Shown in pieces: positions 1 through 9,030 of a stretch of 64,000 bases of DNA. Under the pieces are notes generated by a model. That model searched no databases. It was not told the origin of the DNA and worked only from the letters and a program-made list of their open reading frames with translations. The translations under genes were made by a program, and so were the position numbers. Source of the DNA: Desulfovibrio litoralis DSM 11393 (lineage in GTDB: Bacteria > Desulfobacterota > Desulfovibrionia > Desulfovibrionales > Desulfovibrionaceae); NCBI RefSeq assembly GCF_900143255.1, contig NZ_FRDI01000007.1:1-64000 (forward strand). The letters are read 5' to 3'. Position 1 is the first letter of the stretch. Each line of letters opens with the position of its first letter.

Positions 1-62
1 TTGTATGAAATTAATCAGCCCCGAGTCAGTTTGGAATATTCTTAACAATTACTTATAGTTGA

Positions 63-2108
63 TTAGCTGTTTTTCATATGCCTTACAAGCTCTTGAAGGT
101 GTTGAGCCTGTGTTGCCAAGCTAGCGATAGAATCAGCGGCTTCGTTCATGGTATGTGAGGTTTGAGACGCTATTTCGCTGACATGAGTAATAGAGCGATT
201 AATTTCTTCGCTACTTGAAGATTGCTCTTCGCTTGCCGTCGCAATAGAACTCACCTGTAGGGCGGTAGAATCTGCCATGCCAAGAATATCTTGCAATACC
301 GAACCTGAGGAATCGGCAAGAGAGGTGGTTGTTTCTATAGTTTGAACAGTTAAATCAACCTGTTTCATATTTTTCACCGCTGACTCTTGAATACTCTTTA
401 TAGCATTGCCAACATCAGAGGTAGAAGACATTGTTTTTTCGGCAAGTTTACGCACTTCGTCGGCAACAACCGCAAATCCTCGTCCGGCTTCTCCCGCTCT
501 TGCGGCTTCGATAGCTGCATTTAACGCAAGCAGGTTAGTTTGGTCGGCAATATCGGAAATTACGCCCATAATCTGGTTAATCGATTGTGCGTGGTTTGAT
601 AAAACATTCATATCTTCTTTTAACGATACTGATTGTTTTTGAACATTACGAATGCTCTCAACAACTTTTTGAACAATATGAACGCCCTCTTCGGCTTTTT
701 CTCGTGTATTGCTTGAAACTTGAGACGTAGCGGAAGCGTTTTTGGCAACTTCCATTACAGTACTGTTCATTTCTTCCATCGCAGTTGCCGCCTCACTTAC
801 TCGAGCAGATTGATCTTCCGCTCCGTGTTGAGACGTAGCTATTTGGGTTGAAAGGCGATCAACCGCAGAAGAAATAACGGATATAGACTCTTCAAGCTGC
901 ATAGCTGCGGAGCGCATTCCGTCGCTCTTGGCTTTTTCTGCCAGTTCTTTTGCTTTTTCTGCCTCAGCCGTAGCTTGTTTTGCCAGTTCTGTTTGCTGTG
1001 CGGCATCGTTGGTTTTTTGATTAGCAAGAGCAATATTTTCTCTTAACGAGTTTAACATGGCTTTTATACTTGAGTAAGTTTCTGTTATTTCACCTTTATT
1101 GACAAACTCTTGTTGTATTTTATCAAGATTAAGATTTATGTCTCCGCCTGCAACTTGTCTTGCAGCAAAAGCAAGCGAACCAAGAGGTCTAGAAACATAA
1201 AAACGCAATAATAAAAACATTGCAACACTTAATACAAATAATACAAAGATCATGGCTAAAACGCTAGATTTAACTGCCGGTGCTATTTTTTCCGCAAAAT
1301 AATTTTTATCAATCGAGAAAAAAGTACGCCAACCTGTTTTTTTATTTAAAAGAATGGTAACAACCTTATCAACATTTTCCCATGTATAGCTAAGACTGCC
1401 CTCGTTCATTTGCATTGCTTTTTTTCCCCAATCAAAATCGTTAATATTGACTTTTCCAATATTTTCGGCGACCGGGTGAGCTAAAAAAATTCCATTTTGT
1501 GAAGCAATGAAAGGATAGCCTTCTTGACCAACATGCACATTTTTAATCATTTCATCAGAAAAAACATGAGCGGGAACAGCAGCGAAAATAGCCCCCGCCG
1601 TACGCCCATTAACTTCAACGGGAACAGCAATACAAAATACGGTATTGCCACTGGCACTTGAAGTAAACACTTCGGAAACACTAACAGTTCCCCTTAAGGC
1701 AGTTTGAATATAACCACGACTAGCGAGGCTTTGCCCAAGTATTTTTTTATCGGTGCTAGAAATAACAACGCCTTTATCATCTACAACGACTACTGTTTCC
1801 GCATATACAAAATCAGTAACAAATCTTTCAATCAATCTTTGAAGGTCAGGTAAGCTATTTGCATTGCCATTTAATACGGCGGTAATAAAAGAAAAGTGTG
1901 ATAAATTATCTAAATCTCTTTGTACTGCTGTTACAAAAGTATCAATATTGCGAGACAATAATTCATTTAATGCCTCTAATTCTTCCATTACTATTGTTTC
2001 TATTGCGTTTTTAGACACGCTATAAGACCAATAGAAGCCGATACCGGTAACAAAGGTTATCACAATTAAAACAGGTATTAAAACTTTTCCAAGCAAACCT
2101 AATTTCAT
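63..2108 (-). CDS. Methyl-accepting chemotaxis protein with Cache sensor
   Basis: Chemoreceptor that senses a ligand in the periplasm and controls the CheA kinase. An N-terminal membrane segment (about residues 8-29) is followed by an extracellular sensor of the double-Cache kind (about 35-275), a second membrane segment (about 283-305), a HAMP linker and a long helical signalling domain. The hairpin tip ([20 protein letters not shown], then [13 protein letters not shown]) is the canonical CheA/CheW contact. The C-terminus ends VRHMKNS, without an NWETF-type CheR/CheB tether. The start is taken at the ATG at 2108 because TAGGGTG precedes it; an in-frame GTG lies directly upstream. No other chemotaxis gene is near, so it is an orphan receptor of unknown ligand. 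Confidence 0.95.
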   Translation of the reverse strand: MKLGLLGKVLIPVLIVITFVTGIGFYWSYSVSKNAIETIVMEELEALNELLSRNIDTFVTAVQRDLDNLSHFSFITAVLNGNANSLPDLQRLIERFVTDFVYAETVVVVDDKGVVISSTDKKILGQSLASRGYIQTALRGTVSVSEVFTSSASGNTVFCIAVPVEVNGRTAGAIFAAVPAHVFSDEMIKNVHVGQEGYPFIASQNGIFLAHPVAENIGKVNINDFDWGKKAMQMNEGSLSYTWENVDKVVTILLNKKTGWRTFFSIDKNYFAEKIAPAVKSSVLAMIFVLFVLSVAMFLLLRFYVSRPLGSLAFAARQVAGGDINLNLDKIQQEFVNKGEITETYSSIKAMLNSLRENIALANQKTNDAAQQTELAKQATAEAEKAKELAEKAKSDGMRSAAMQLEESISVISSAVDRLSTQIATSQHGAEDQSARVSEAATAMEEMNSTVMEVAKNASATSQVSSNTREKAEEGVHIVQKVVESIRNVQKQSVSLKEDMNVLSNHAQSINQIMGVISDIADQTNLLALNAAIEAARAGEAGRGFAVVADEVRKLAEKTMSSTSDVGNAIKSIQESAVKNMKQVDLTVQTIETTTSLADSSGSVLQDILGMADSTALQVSSIATASEEQSSSSEEINRSITHVSEIASQTSHTMNEAADSIASLATQAQHLQELVRHMKNS

Positions 2109-2191
2109 CACTGCACCCTACAAAAAAAGTAAAAGGTCTAAGAAAGCACTGCCACAAAAGATAATATATTAAAGAAATATATATTATCTTA

Positions 2192-2220
2192 ACTATAATA
2201 TAATACATGACAAAAGGCAA
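2192..2220 (-). promoter_or_regulatory. Possible sigma-70 promoter of the chemoreceptor
   Basis: On the minus strand TTGCCT is separated by 17 nt from TATAGT, giving a leader of roughly 75 nt before the chemoreceptor start. The match is moderate and the region is very AT-rich, so chance matches are likely. Confidence 0.35.
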
Positions 2221-2242
2221 GAGGCCTGTATAAAATCATACT

Positions 2243-2264
2243 GAGACTATTGCACAATAGTCTC
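2243..2264. repeat. Perfect 10-bp inverted repeat, terminal hairpin of dispersed element
   Basis: GAGACTATTG and CAATAGTCTC flank a 2-nt centre. The same imperfect palindrome (GAGACTATT...AATAGTCTC) marks one end of the dispersed repeats at 17.4, 36.2, 41.6 and 43.8 kb. It lies 36 nt after the stop of the small minus-strand gene and could help terminate it, but no clear U-tract follows. Confidence 0.6.
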
Positions 2265-2299
2265 TTATACTTTAATTCAAACTATTTTTTAAGCACAGA

Positions 2300-2506
2300 T
2301 TAAATAAGACCCAACAAACGAGCCACTATTTCTTCGTTTAAAGTGTGGGCAGATTTCATTTCTTCGGCATTAAAACCAAGAGCTACGTTGTCTTCGGTTT
2401 TGGTTTCTATGGATAATTTTTCATCTGCCTTAGAATTCTCGATGTTTTTGGGGTGATTAACCAAAGTAGCTTGAATAGAATTAACCGTGTTATTTTGAAT
2501 TTCCAT
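2300..2506 (-). CDS. Small hypothetical protein, 68 aa
   Basis: Not recognised. The protein begins MEIQNNTVNS, is polar and acidic in the middle and ends with a hydrophobic stretch (IVARLLGLI). There is no signal peptide, cysteine or membrane segment. The ATG at 2506 is chosen because a textbook AAGGAG lies 7 nt upstream (2514-2519); the open frame extends further upstream to a TTG, but that part runs through the leader hairpin. The gene stands alone between the chemoreceptor and the DUF3999 gene on the same strand. Its ribosome binding site is complementary to a sequence 54 nt upstream, described separately. It is probably a real gene because of the strong site; the function is unknown. Confidence 0.6.
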   Translation of the reverse strand: MEIQNNTVNSIQATLVNHPKNIENSKADEKLSIETKTEDNVALGFNAEEMKSAHTLNEEIVARLLGLI

Positions 2507-2508
2507 GA

Positions 2509-2584
2509 TTGTACTCCTTAAAAATTGTTGAAAAAAATTCCCGTTTTCTTTTTCACTGCAATAAACATGCACAAAGGAGTACAA
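2509..2584 (-). promoter_or_regulatory. Stem-loop sequestering the ribosome binding site of the small gene
   Basis: In the minus-strand RNA UUGUACUCCUU (2584-2574) is perfectly complementary over 11 nt to AAGGAGUACAA (2519-2509), which contains the whole Shine-Dalgarno sequence of the 68-aa gene. The loop is 54 nt. Such a stem would block initiation unless melted or displaced, as in RNA thermometers, riboswitches and RNA- or protein-controlled leaders. The pairing is seen directly; the regulatory role is inferred. Confidence 0.5.
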
Positions 2585-2675
2585 AAACTCTCATTTTACA
2601 GGAAAATTAAATTCCCCTTTTGTTTCTAGGGTTTACCCCCGAAGCCCCACAGAATAAAGACCTTTAAAAAACATC
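2585..2675 (-). repeat. Partial copy of the three-palindrome dispersed element
   Basis: Read on the minus strand this matches the middle of the copy at 35.9-36.2 kb: GGGGCTTCGGGGG, then GAAACAAAAGGGGAATTTAA, then TTTTCCTGTAAAAT and a T-rich stretch. The match stops where the leader stem of the small gene begins, so the right-hand part of the element is missing or replaced. Confidence 0.55.
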
Positions 2676-2694
2676 GAAACAATCAGTTATACGA

Positions 2695-4293
2695 TCAATC
2701 TTGTTTTTTATCAGGGTTTATCTCAGAATCATTAAGTTCTATTTTTTCGTTATTCAAATCGGTCTCTATAGTTTCATCGTGCTGAAGCGTTTCCGGTTTA
2801 TTCATTTTTCTCAGTAAAGAAAACGCCATATAGCTCATTCCGGCAACTATCAGACACAACACAGCCCATAAAGCATAGGTATACCAGATTGGTGATTCCT
2901 CTTTTTTCATAGGATTCGCTTGTGGTTCTTTAATAGGATTAAACATTTTCCCAAGAGAAACAGAAGGAAAGTTATTAGGGTCAAGATTTTTTACCAAACT
3001 GCCTATATTCGGTTCAATCTCTAGCTTTTTATTCCCAGCTGTCAGAATATAGGGAGCAGAACCTTGTGCTAAAAAGTATATTTTTTGAGGTAAATATTCT
3101 ATTTCAACTTCAGTATTATCAGGCAACACTTCACTCGGTAAATTTGGCACGAGCTTCCAGTATCGGGCAGACCCCTGCAAGTTTGAAGGATCATAAAAAG
3201 TTCCTTTATAACGCGTATAATAAGATGGATTTTTTAAAATTACTCCATTGTTTTTAATAGCGTAAAAATTAGTACGCATTACATAAACCCAAGGTTCATC
3301 AAGGCTACTGCGTCTATAAACTTTTACCCCTTTAAAAAATCCATAATCAGGGAAATTAACATTAAAAGAACTATTGGGGAAAACACCACCAAGGTCAAAA
3401 ACTAAAGCGTTACCTTCTTCTCTCTCAGCATTTTCTTCTAAAGGTCCCACAAAAAAAGTCGGAGAAACAGCCACTTTATGTAGCTCGGGTTCTTTGGAAT
3501 AAACCGCCGAAACCGTCGCAAGCACCTCGTCTAACGGGAAGGCTTTTCCCTGAAAAGTAATGCGTAAATATCTGGAATTTAACCAAGAGTCTAATTCGAG
3601 TTCGTTTAATTCCAAAAGGTCATCACCCTGCGACAACCTTGCCAAAACAACATTTCTTTTTAACGTTGTCCAATTTTGTAAGTCAGAGCTAGATTCAATG
3701 CTGATTTCGCCGGTATAATCACCCTTCCAAAAAAACTTTAGTTTTTTCAACGCCACTTTATCAGCCGGCAGAACCAAAATATAACCGCCAAGTTCTTGTT
3801 GCGTTTCCGGTTCACCAAGGTTAACACGTGGCACTAATTGTCCATCACTTTTTAATTCATACAACAACCGCAAATCCGTTGATTGACGAGTATCATAGCT
3901 GTTATATACCGGAAAAAGCTTAAGTTTATATTCTCTTAAAGAAGTTTCATCAGTTACTTTCGGTTCAAAAACACCAAAAGGCACAACTTGTCCCTGTGCG
4001 TTAAAAACTGCCAAATCAGCGAGGTCTTCTCGTTCAACGGCTGATAAAACTTGTTTATCAAGGTCAAAGGAAAGAATTGTTCCGGCTTCAATTGGTTTAT
4101 CGGAAATAATTTCAAAATTAGCATTAAACTCGTTAGGGGTAAGAATAGGTTGCGTTTGAACCGCTTGTGTTTTCTTTGAACTTTTACGCTGAACATATTG
4201 TCTTTCTTGAGAAAACGCAGTTTCAGACAATAAAAGCCCGGTAAAAAAGCAAGCCACAAAAAGAGAAAAAAATACCAATCTTGATTTTATCAT
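2695..4293 (-). CDS. DUF3999 family envelope protein
   Basis: Predicted exported protein of 532 aa. A signal peptide (about residues 1-29, cleavage after AFS) leads a large, mostly beta-rich extracytoplasmic domain. One membrane segment lies near the C-terminus (about 468-490, ALWAVLCLIVAGMSYMAF), followed by RK and an acidic cytoplasmic tail. This is the DUF3999 layout. The gene starts 26 nt after the DUF2339 gene, and the two families commonly occur side by side, so they probably form one envelope system. The function of the family is not established; carbohydrate binding has been a guess from its jelly-roll-like sequence, which I cannot test here. Confidence 0.8.
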   Translation of the reverse strand: MIKSRLVFFSLFVACFFTGLLLSETAFSQERQYVQRKSSKKTQAVQTQPILTPNEFNANFEIISDKPIEAGTILSFDLDKQVLSAVEREDLADLAVFNAQGQVVPFGVFEPKVTDETSLREYKLKLFPVYNSYDTRQSTDLRLLYELKSDGQLVPRVNLGEPETQQELGGYILVLPADKVALKKLKFFWKGDYTGEISIESSSDLQNWTTLKRNVVLARLSQGDDLLELNELELDSWLNSRYLRITFQGKAFPLDEVLATVSAVYSKEPELHKVAVSPTFFVGPLEENAEREEGNALVFDLGGVFPNSSFNVNFPDYGFFKGVKVYRRSSLDEPWVYVMRTNFYAIKNNGVILKNPSYYTRYKGTFYDPSNLQGSARYWKLVPNLPSEVLPDNTEVEIEYLPQKIYFLAQGSAPYILTAGNKKLEIEPNIGSLVKNLDPNNFPSVSLGKMFNPIKEPQANPMKKEESPIWYTYALWAVLCLIVAGMSYMAFSLLRKMNKPETLQHDETIETDLNNEKIELNDSEINPDKKQD

Positions 4294-4319
4294 CTATCTT
4301 TCCTATTATTTCCCATAAG

Positions 4320-7300
4320 TTAATTAAGGTCTTGTTTTGTATCAGAATCTTGTTCGTGGTTTTGTCCGGAGTTTTGTTCTTGGTTTAGGTTAGTTATATT
4401 TTCCGCATTATCCGGTTCGCTTGGCTTATCTTCTTTACTTAGCGTTTTTTTAGGCGGTAAAGGAGCAAAATAGGTAGCCGAAATAAAAATAACCCCAACT
4501 AAAATAAAGGACACAATCGCCCAAATTCCGTCTGTTTTGGTGCGGTCAACCAATAAAAGTTTAACGGCGTCTAAAGCGAGTAAGGCGGCACTCATCTTCC
4601 AAACCCAACGTATCTTAAGGCGATTGCCCAAAATCATTCCAAAGAGTCCGCTCATTCCCCAAAATACAGAGAGTAAAGACTGATACTCTATGCTTGAAAA
4701 GATTCTATACCAAGCAACCTCGCCACCTGAAAAATAATACAATGACCTTGCCAAGGTCGCATGGATAAAGAGAAAAAGTCCAAGACCCAAAAATGAATAG
4801 TGTATAAAATATTTCTTGCCCAATAAGGCAAACCCGGAAGCCCTTGCGACTAAAGGGCTTTCTTTTCTTTCCGCATCAGTGGTGTTTGTATAGATATCAA
4901 CAAAGGCAGATAGCCAAAACGCTATTCCAAATACAAGCAATAAAATAGAAAGTTCAAACGGGTTAATAAGCGGGAAGTAAAATTCAGCCAAATCAAAACC
5001 TTGCGAAAACGCTCTGTAATATAAGAGGATAATCGCCCTTAACAATATAAAAGCGGACGCAATCAACCAATATTTGGGTTTTAAATAAAAACCAAAAGTT
5101 TTAAACTGTTCTTTTTTATGCATTAAACCTAATAAAATCAGACAGCAAAAAACAGGCAAGATTATAGTTAAGGTTATGAGATGATAACCCGCCAACAATT
5201 CCGTGTTTATACTGATATAATAAATTAACGCTTGGTAAATAGACGGAACTGCTACAAAAAACATGATCAAACGCAACTGAGACAAACGTTGTTCCAAAAC
5301 GGAAAAGTTATTTGTCTCTTCGTTGTTGTTTTGCACAAGAGATTTGCTAAAAGTCCGATGTAAACTCGCATAAAGATATTCAAAAAGAAGAATGCCGAAG
5401 AACATTACAATGAAGACAAAAAACGGGGTAAATTCGGCTATATCTTTCTCGCCCCAATAATTTGCATAAAAAGAAAAGTGTACAAGATTTGCCAAGGCTA
5501 AAACGCTTGCAAAAAGATAAGGAAGAAGCTGTAAATATAAACCGCGTCTCCAGATTTTTTTATAAACAATCCAAGTCGCCAAGCCGGCTAAAAGTCCCAA
5601 TACTGAAAAAACAATGCTGACTATAATAAGGTCATTACCCCAACAACCCAAGTGGTTTGTATGTTGCCAATATATGCCTTCAAAATAACCGCTTAACAAG
5701 AAACAAGCACTTAAACAAATAAAATAAAAACCCGAGAGTTTTGTTTCAAAAAAGCGTAAATTCGCTTGATTTTTATCAAGGGCATAAGAACTTGCAAACA
5801 GAACAGCGAAAAACACCAATAAACATAGATAATTAATATTTAAAAAGGCGATATTCGGAATTGATTCATAGCCGAGATATTTTCCAAAGACCATGAGACA
5901 ACTCGCAACCAAAGCCAGATGAGCAAAAACTCGTAAAGACAAACGCTCTTGCTTTATTCCGGTTAAGAGCAAGGCAAAACCTTCAAGCCCAAGGATACAA
6001 GCTGTCCAAAGGATACGGCTTAAATCGGCTAGATCAAGTTTAATAACCGTTACAAGCGGAGCTAAGTTTAAAAAGAGCAATCCGAAAATTAAAAAAGTTT
6101 CACAATGAGCCTTTTCATTCGCCCCTCTTTGGCTCCAAAGCCTCAAGGCAATAAACACATAAACGATCCCCATCAAAAGGGTTTGTACGGCTAAAGCGGG
6201 TAAACCAAGAATAAGGTTAGTTTCTCCTTCCAATCTCATAGAAGGGTCAACAAAAGCTAAAAACAAAAAGCTCAGTAGCGGAGTTCCAAACAAAATAAGC
6301 GAGTTTGGCTGAATAATTTTGTCATAACCTGATTTTTTACCTCTAATAACCGTTAATAAACTAAAGAATAAAAAGTAAAAAAGGATAAAAGGTAAGACGG
6401 AATAATACATTTCGGGCTGATAATTATCTTTGCCCCAAAGAAAAGCAATTGCCGAAGAAAATAAAAAAGCGTTTAAATGTAGATGGTTCCAGTTTTTAAA
6501 ATAAGTAATCGCAAATACGGAACAGTTAAGTAAAATATAAAACGAAAATAACGCTACATAATTTCCCGACCCGCTGGAAGTCAGAATAGGGGCTAAAAAT
6601 CCACCAACCAAAGCGATATGGGCAAGAGCGGGAGCGTTTTGCAAAATTGACAACAACACACAAAAAACAGCAAACAAGACTAATAAAATTAAGCCCATAA
6701 TAGACGGAATAAATTCATAAAGCCTTACTGCCGCAATAACGGTAATATATAAAATACCAATACTGCCACCTTGTAAAATTAACGCAAAATCACGTCTTTT
6801 ATTGCGTAAACGCCAACCTAAAGTAAGTAAGCCAAGCCCAAAAACAGCCGAAGTCAACAAGCGTAATTCAGGCGTATATAAACCGAGTTCAATTGTATAC
6901 TTAGCGAGAAAACCAAAACCGATAAACAACATTAAAACACCCAAAACAACCCAGTGGTTACCACTATCAATAAGTTGTTTTACCAAATCAAGCCCCTTGT
7001 CAAAGATTGTTGGCTGTGGTGGTCTTCTTTGATATATATTCGTTTGAGCTGAAACCGATTCTGTGAAATGTTGAGTTTTATTCTCTTCCGGAAGCTCTTC
7101 ACTCGCTACAGCTTCCACGTTTTCAGGCATAACAAACGTTTCGGCTTGAGTAGCGTTCTCTGTTTCAATAGTCGGTGAGTTTGTAGTTAATTCATCTTTA
7201 GAAACGATTAAATCAGAGTTTAAAGCGTATTCGCCTGCGACTAAAGTTTTATCTTGGATATTGTCGCTTAAAATATCATCAGTAGTTTCTAGGTTTGAAC

Positions 7301-7742
7301 TATGACTAAATTCATCAAAAGACTTTGCCGCAACTTGAAATATTTCTTCCTGTGCAACAGGTTCAGACTCAAGAACTGTGTTCGGTAAATTTGCCCCAAC
7401 TGTAAAATCTTGAGTTTGTGCTTTTGGTTCTTCGCTTTGAAACGCATAAGTCTCTTGAGCTTTTTGAGCCGCTTCAAATTGTTGTTTTGCTCTTTGTTCA
7501 GCATCAGGAGCAACAAAGCCTTCTTTTTTAAAAACAGAAGGGTTATCAATCAGTTGTTGCAATTTAAGATTTAAGTCTTCAACTTCTTTTGTCAGTTTTT
7601 CCTGTCTTGACCACAAGGCATCAGACTTGAACAGCAACTTTTCAATAAGTTCTTTGGTCGTTCCTTGACGCAAAAAAGTCAGGAGCGGAAACAACCAAAA
7701 AAGGAAAAGAAAAAGTAAGCCTAATCCAATCAACTCATCCAC
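4320..7742 (-). CDS. DUF2339 family polytopic membrane protein
   Basis: Large (1140 aa) inner-membrane protein. One N-terminal membrane segment precedes a Lys/Glu-rich cytoplasmic stretch (about 30-235, coiled-coil start, then acidic and low complexity). From about residue 250 to 1100 there are more than 20 hydrophobic segments. The tail is hydrophilic and Gln/Glu-rich. This is the DUF2339 architecture. The start is a GTG preceded by AGAGGTGAAAT, which is a good ribosome binding site. The gene lies between a zinc-ribbon membrane protein and the DUF3999 gene, all on one strand with gaps of about 30 nt, so co-transcription is likely. The biochemical role of the family is unknown. Confidence 0.8.
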   Translation of the reverse strand: MDELIGLGLLFLFLFWLFPLLTFLRQGTTKELIEKLLFKSDALWSRQEKLTKEVEDLNLKLQQLIDNPSVFKKEGFVAPDAEQRAKQQFEAAQKAQETYAFQSEEPKAQTQDFTVGANLPNTVLESEPVAQEEIFQVAAKSFDEFSHSSNLETTDDILSDNIQDKTLVAGEYALNSDLIVSKDELTTNSPTIETENATQAETFVMPENVEAVASEELPEENKTQHFTESVSAQTNIYQRRPPQPTIFDKGLDLVKQLIDSGNHWVVLGVLMLFIGFGFLAKYTIELGLYTPELRLLTSAVFGLGLLTLGWRLRNKRRDFALILQGGSIGILYITVIAAVRLYEFIPSIMGLILLVLFAVFCVLLSILQNAPALAHIALVGGFLAPILTSSGSGNYVALFSFYILLNCSVFAITYFKNWNHLHLNAFLFSSAIAFLWGKDNYQPEMYYSVLPFILFYFLFFSLLTVIRGKKSGYDKIIQPNSLILFGTPLLSFLFLAFVDPSMRLEGETNLILGLPALAVQTLLMGIVYVFIALRLWSQRGANEKAHCETFLIFGLLFLNLAPLVTVIKLDLADLSRILWTACILGLEGFALLLTGIKQERLSLRVFAHLALVASCLMVFGKYLGYESIPNIAFLNINYLCLLVFFAVLFASSYALDKNQANLRFFETKLSGFYFICLSACFLLSGYFEGIYWQHTNHLGCWGNDLIIVSIVFSVLGLLAGLATWIVYKKIWRRGLYLQLLPYLFASVLALANLVHFSFYANYWGEKDIAEFTPFFVFIVMFFGILLFEYLYASLHRTFSKSLVQNNNEETNNFSVLEQRLSQLRLIMFFVAVPSIYQALIYYISINTELLAGYHLITLTIILPVFCCLILLGLMHKKEQFKTFGFYLKPKYWLIASAFILLRAIILLYYRAFSQGFDLAEFYFPLINPFELSILLLVFGIAFWLSAFVDIYTNTTDAERKESPLVARASGFALLGKKYFIHYSFLGLGLFLFIHATLARSLYYFSGGEVAWYRIFSSIEYQSLLSVFWGMSGLFGMILGNRLKIRWVWKMSAALLALDAVKLLLVDRTKTDGIWAIVSFILVGVIFISATYFAPLPPKKTLSKEDKPSEPDNAENITNLNQEQNSGQNHEQDSDTKQDLN

Positions 7743-7773
7743 ATTTCACCTCTGGGCAATCAGGTATAAAACC

Positions 7774-8874
7774 CTACATTGTTATATATGAAGCAACAAA
7801 TTGCTGAAGCACAATCAAAAACAAGACAAAACACAAAACCAAAACACCGGCGACTTTTGCAAATTCACCAATGCTTAACTTTAAACCCTTATGTATTGCC
7901 ACAAACTGATAAAACATACTCACAATAAAAACAGGTAAAATCAATATAGTAAAAGGTAAAACCGATAAAATTAAAATAGTATTCGGATAACACACAATAG
8001 CAAAACATTGAGAAAAACTTGGGCGTTTTCCTACAATAAAACGTGTGGTTAAACTTAACAACAAGGCAAAAAGCAACAAAATTCCAAATAACATTCCGCT
8101 CACGACAAAAGCCGCCACAACAGATCCAATAATATGCGTTGAAGTATCCGCTTCTTTTAAAGAGGTACTTTCTATTAAACGATTAAATATTTCGGGGTGA
8201 TAAATAACCGTTAAAATCATATCAAAAAATTTCCAAAAACAGGCAAAGGCAAAAGCAGGCAATAAAGACTGTATCGGTTGCATTCCCTCAAAAAAACGAT
8301 AAGGGCTTAAGATTATTCGCTTACAGGTTTCAAAAAATGCACCGGCATAGCCAAGTTCGCCGGGGTGTTCCCAAGGAATTTTGGAATAATCTATATTGTT
8401 TAACCCAAGCTTTTGTTGCCAATTGCTCATTTTGCTTTCTTTTTTAAGATTTATCGAGTTTGGTTTATGAGCATTAAGCCAAGCGTCTTCGTCCGTTTTG
8501 TTTTGTTTGCGTTTTTGGGCTTCAAGTTCGTGTTCTGCCTCAAGTTCGTCCCAGATACTCTTGGCTTTATTTTGTTTTTCTTCATTCTCTCGTTTGTTTT
8601 GAGCACGTTGATTATCATCAAATAGCTGTTGAGCATTTTTATCATAATCATTATTTTCTGCCGACTCGTCAAAGTCTCTGTTTAAAGGCGAGTTTTCATG
8701 ATTAACATTCTGTTCAGACAGGTCGGAATTATTTATAACTTCATCGGCCTGATTAAGCTCTCTAAAGCGAAAACGGTTCTGACACTGGGGACAATTGGCG
8801 ATAACAGCAGTGGGAGATAATTTATTCAAATCAATTTCAGCGGAAAAACCGCATTTAGGACAAGTAATATGCAT
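7774..8874 (-). CDS. Zinc-ribbon / Yip1-like membrane protein
   Basis: A 366-aa protein with an N-terminal zinc ribbon of the MJ0042 type (CPKC at residues 5-8, CPQC at 28-31). A charged, Asn/Lys/Glu-rich linker (about 40-165) follows, and then a membrane domain with about five helices (about 205-365) resembling Yip1 family proteins (ILSPYRFFEGM, then hydrophobic repeats). Deltaproteobacterial proteins with this fusion are usually annotated only as YIP1 family. It sits 31 nt before the DUF2339 gene and after the TPR lipoprotein gene, so it probably belongs to the same envelope-related transcript. No good ribosome binding site is seen before this ATG. Confidence 0.7.
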   Translation of the reverse strand: MHITCPKCGFSAEIDLNKLSPTAVIANCPQCQNRFRFRELNQADEVINNSDLSEQNVNHENSPLNRDFDESAENNDYDKNAQQLFDDNQRAQNKRENEEKQNKAKSIWDELEAEHELEAQKRKQNKTDEDAWLNAHKPNSINLKKESKMSNWQQKLGLNNIDYSKIPWEHPGELGYAGAFFETCKRIILSPYRFFEGMQPIQSLLPAFAFACFWKFFDMILTVIYHPEIFNRLIESTSLKEADTSTHIIGSVVAAFVVSGMLFGILLLFALLLSLTTRFIVGKRPSFSQCFAIVCYPNTILILSVLPFTILILPVFIVSMFYQFVAIHKGLKLSIGEFAKVAGVLVLCFVLFLIVLQQFVASYITM

Positions 8875-9030
8875 AATTATTATTTATTGGAGGCTAAGGT
8901 TAAAAATCATTTTTATTAAATAAAACACTCAAAAATTAACCCAAAGGAATTTTTTACAAAATAACTAAAAAGGTTTTTAAACGCAAATGTTATTGGCAAA
9001 TAATTTATCTTTGCAAGAGTTTAACAAAAA

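Noticed and set aside
2020-2220. 66-codon ORF upstream of and overlapping the chemoreceptor start
   Set aside because: Out-of-frame shadow with no ribosome binding site; it covers the predicted promoter.
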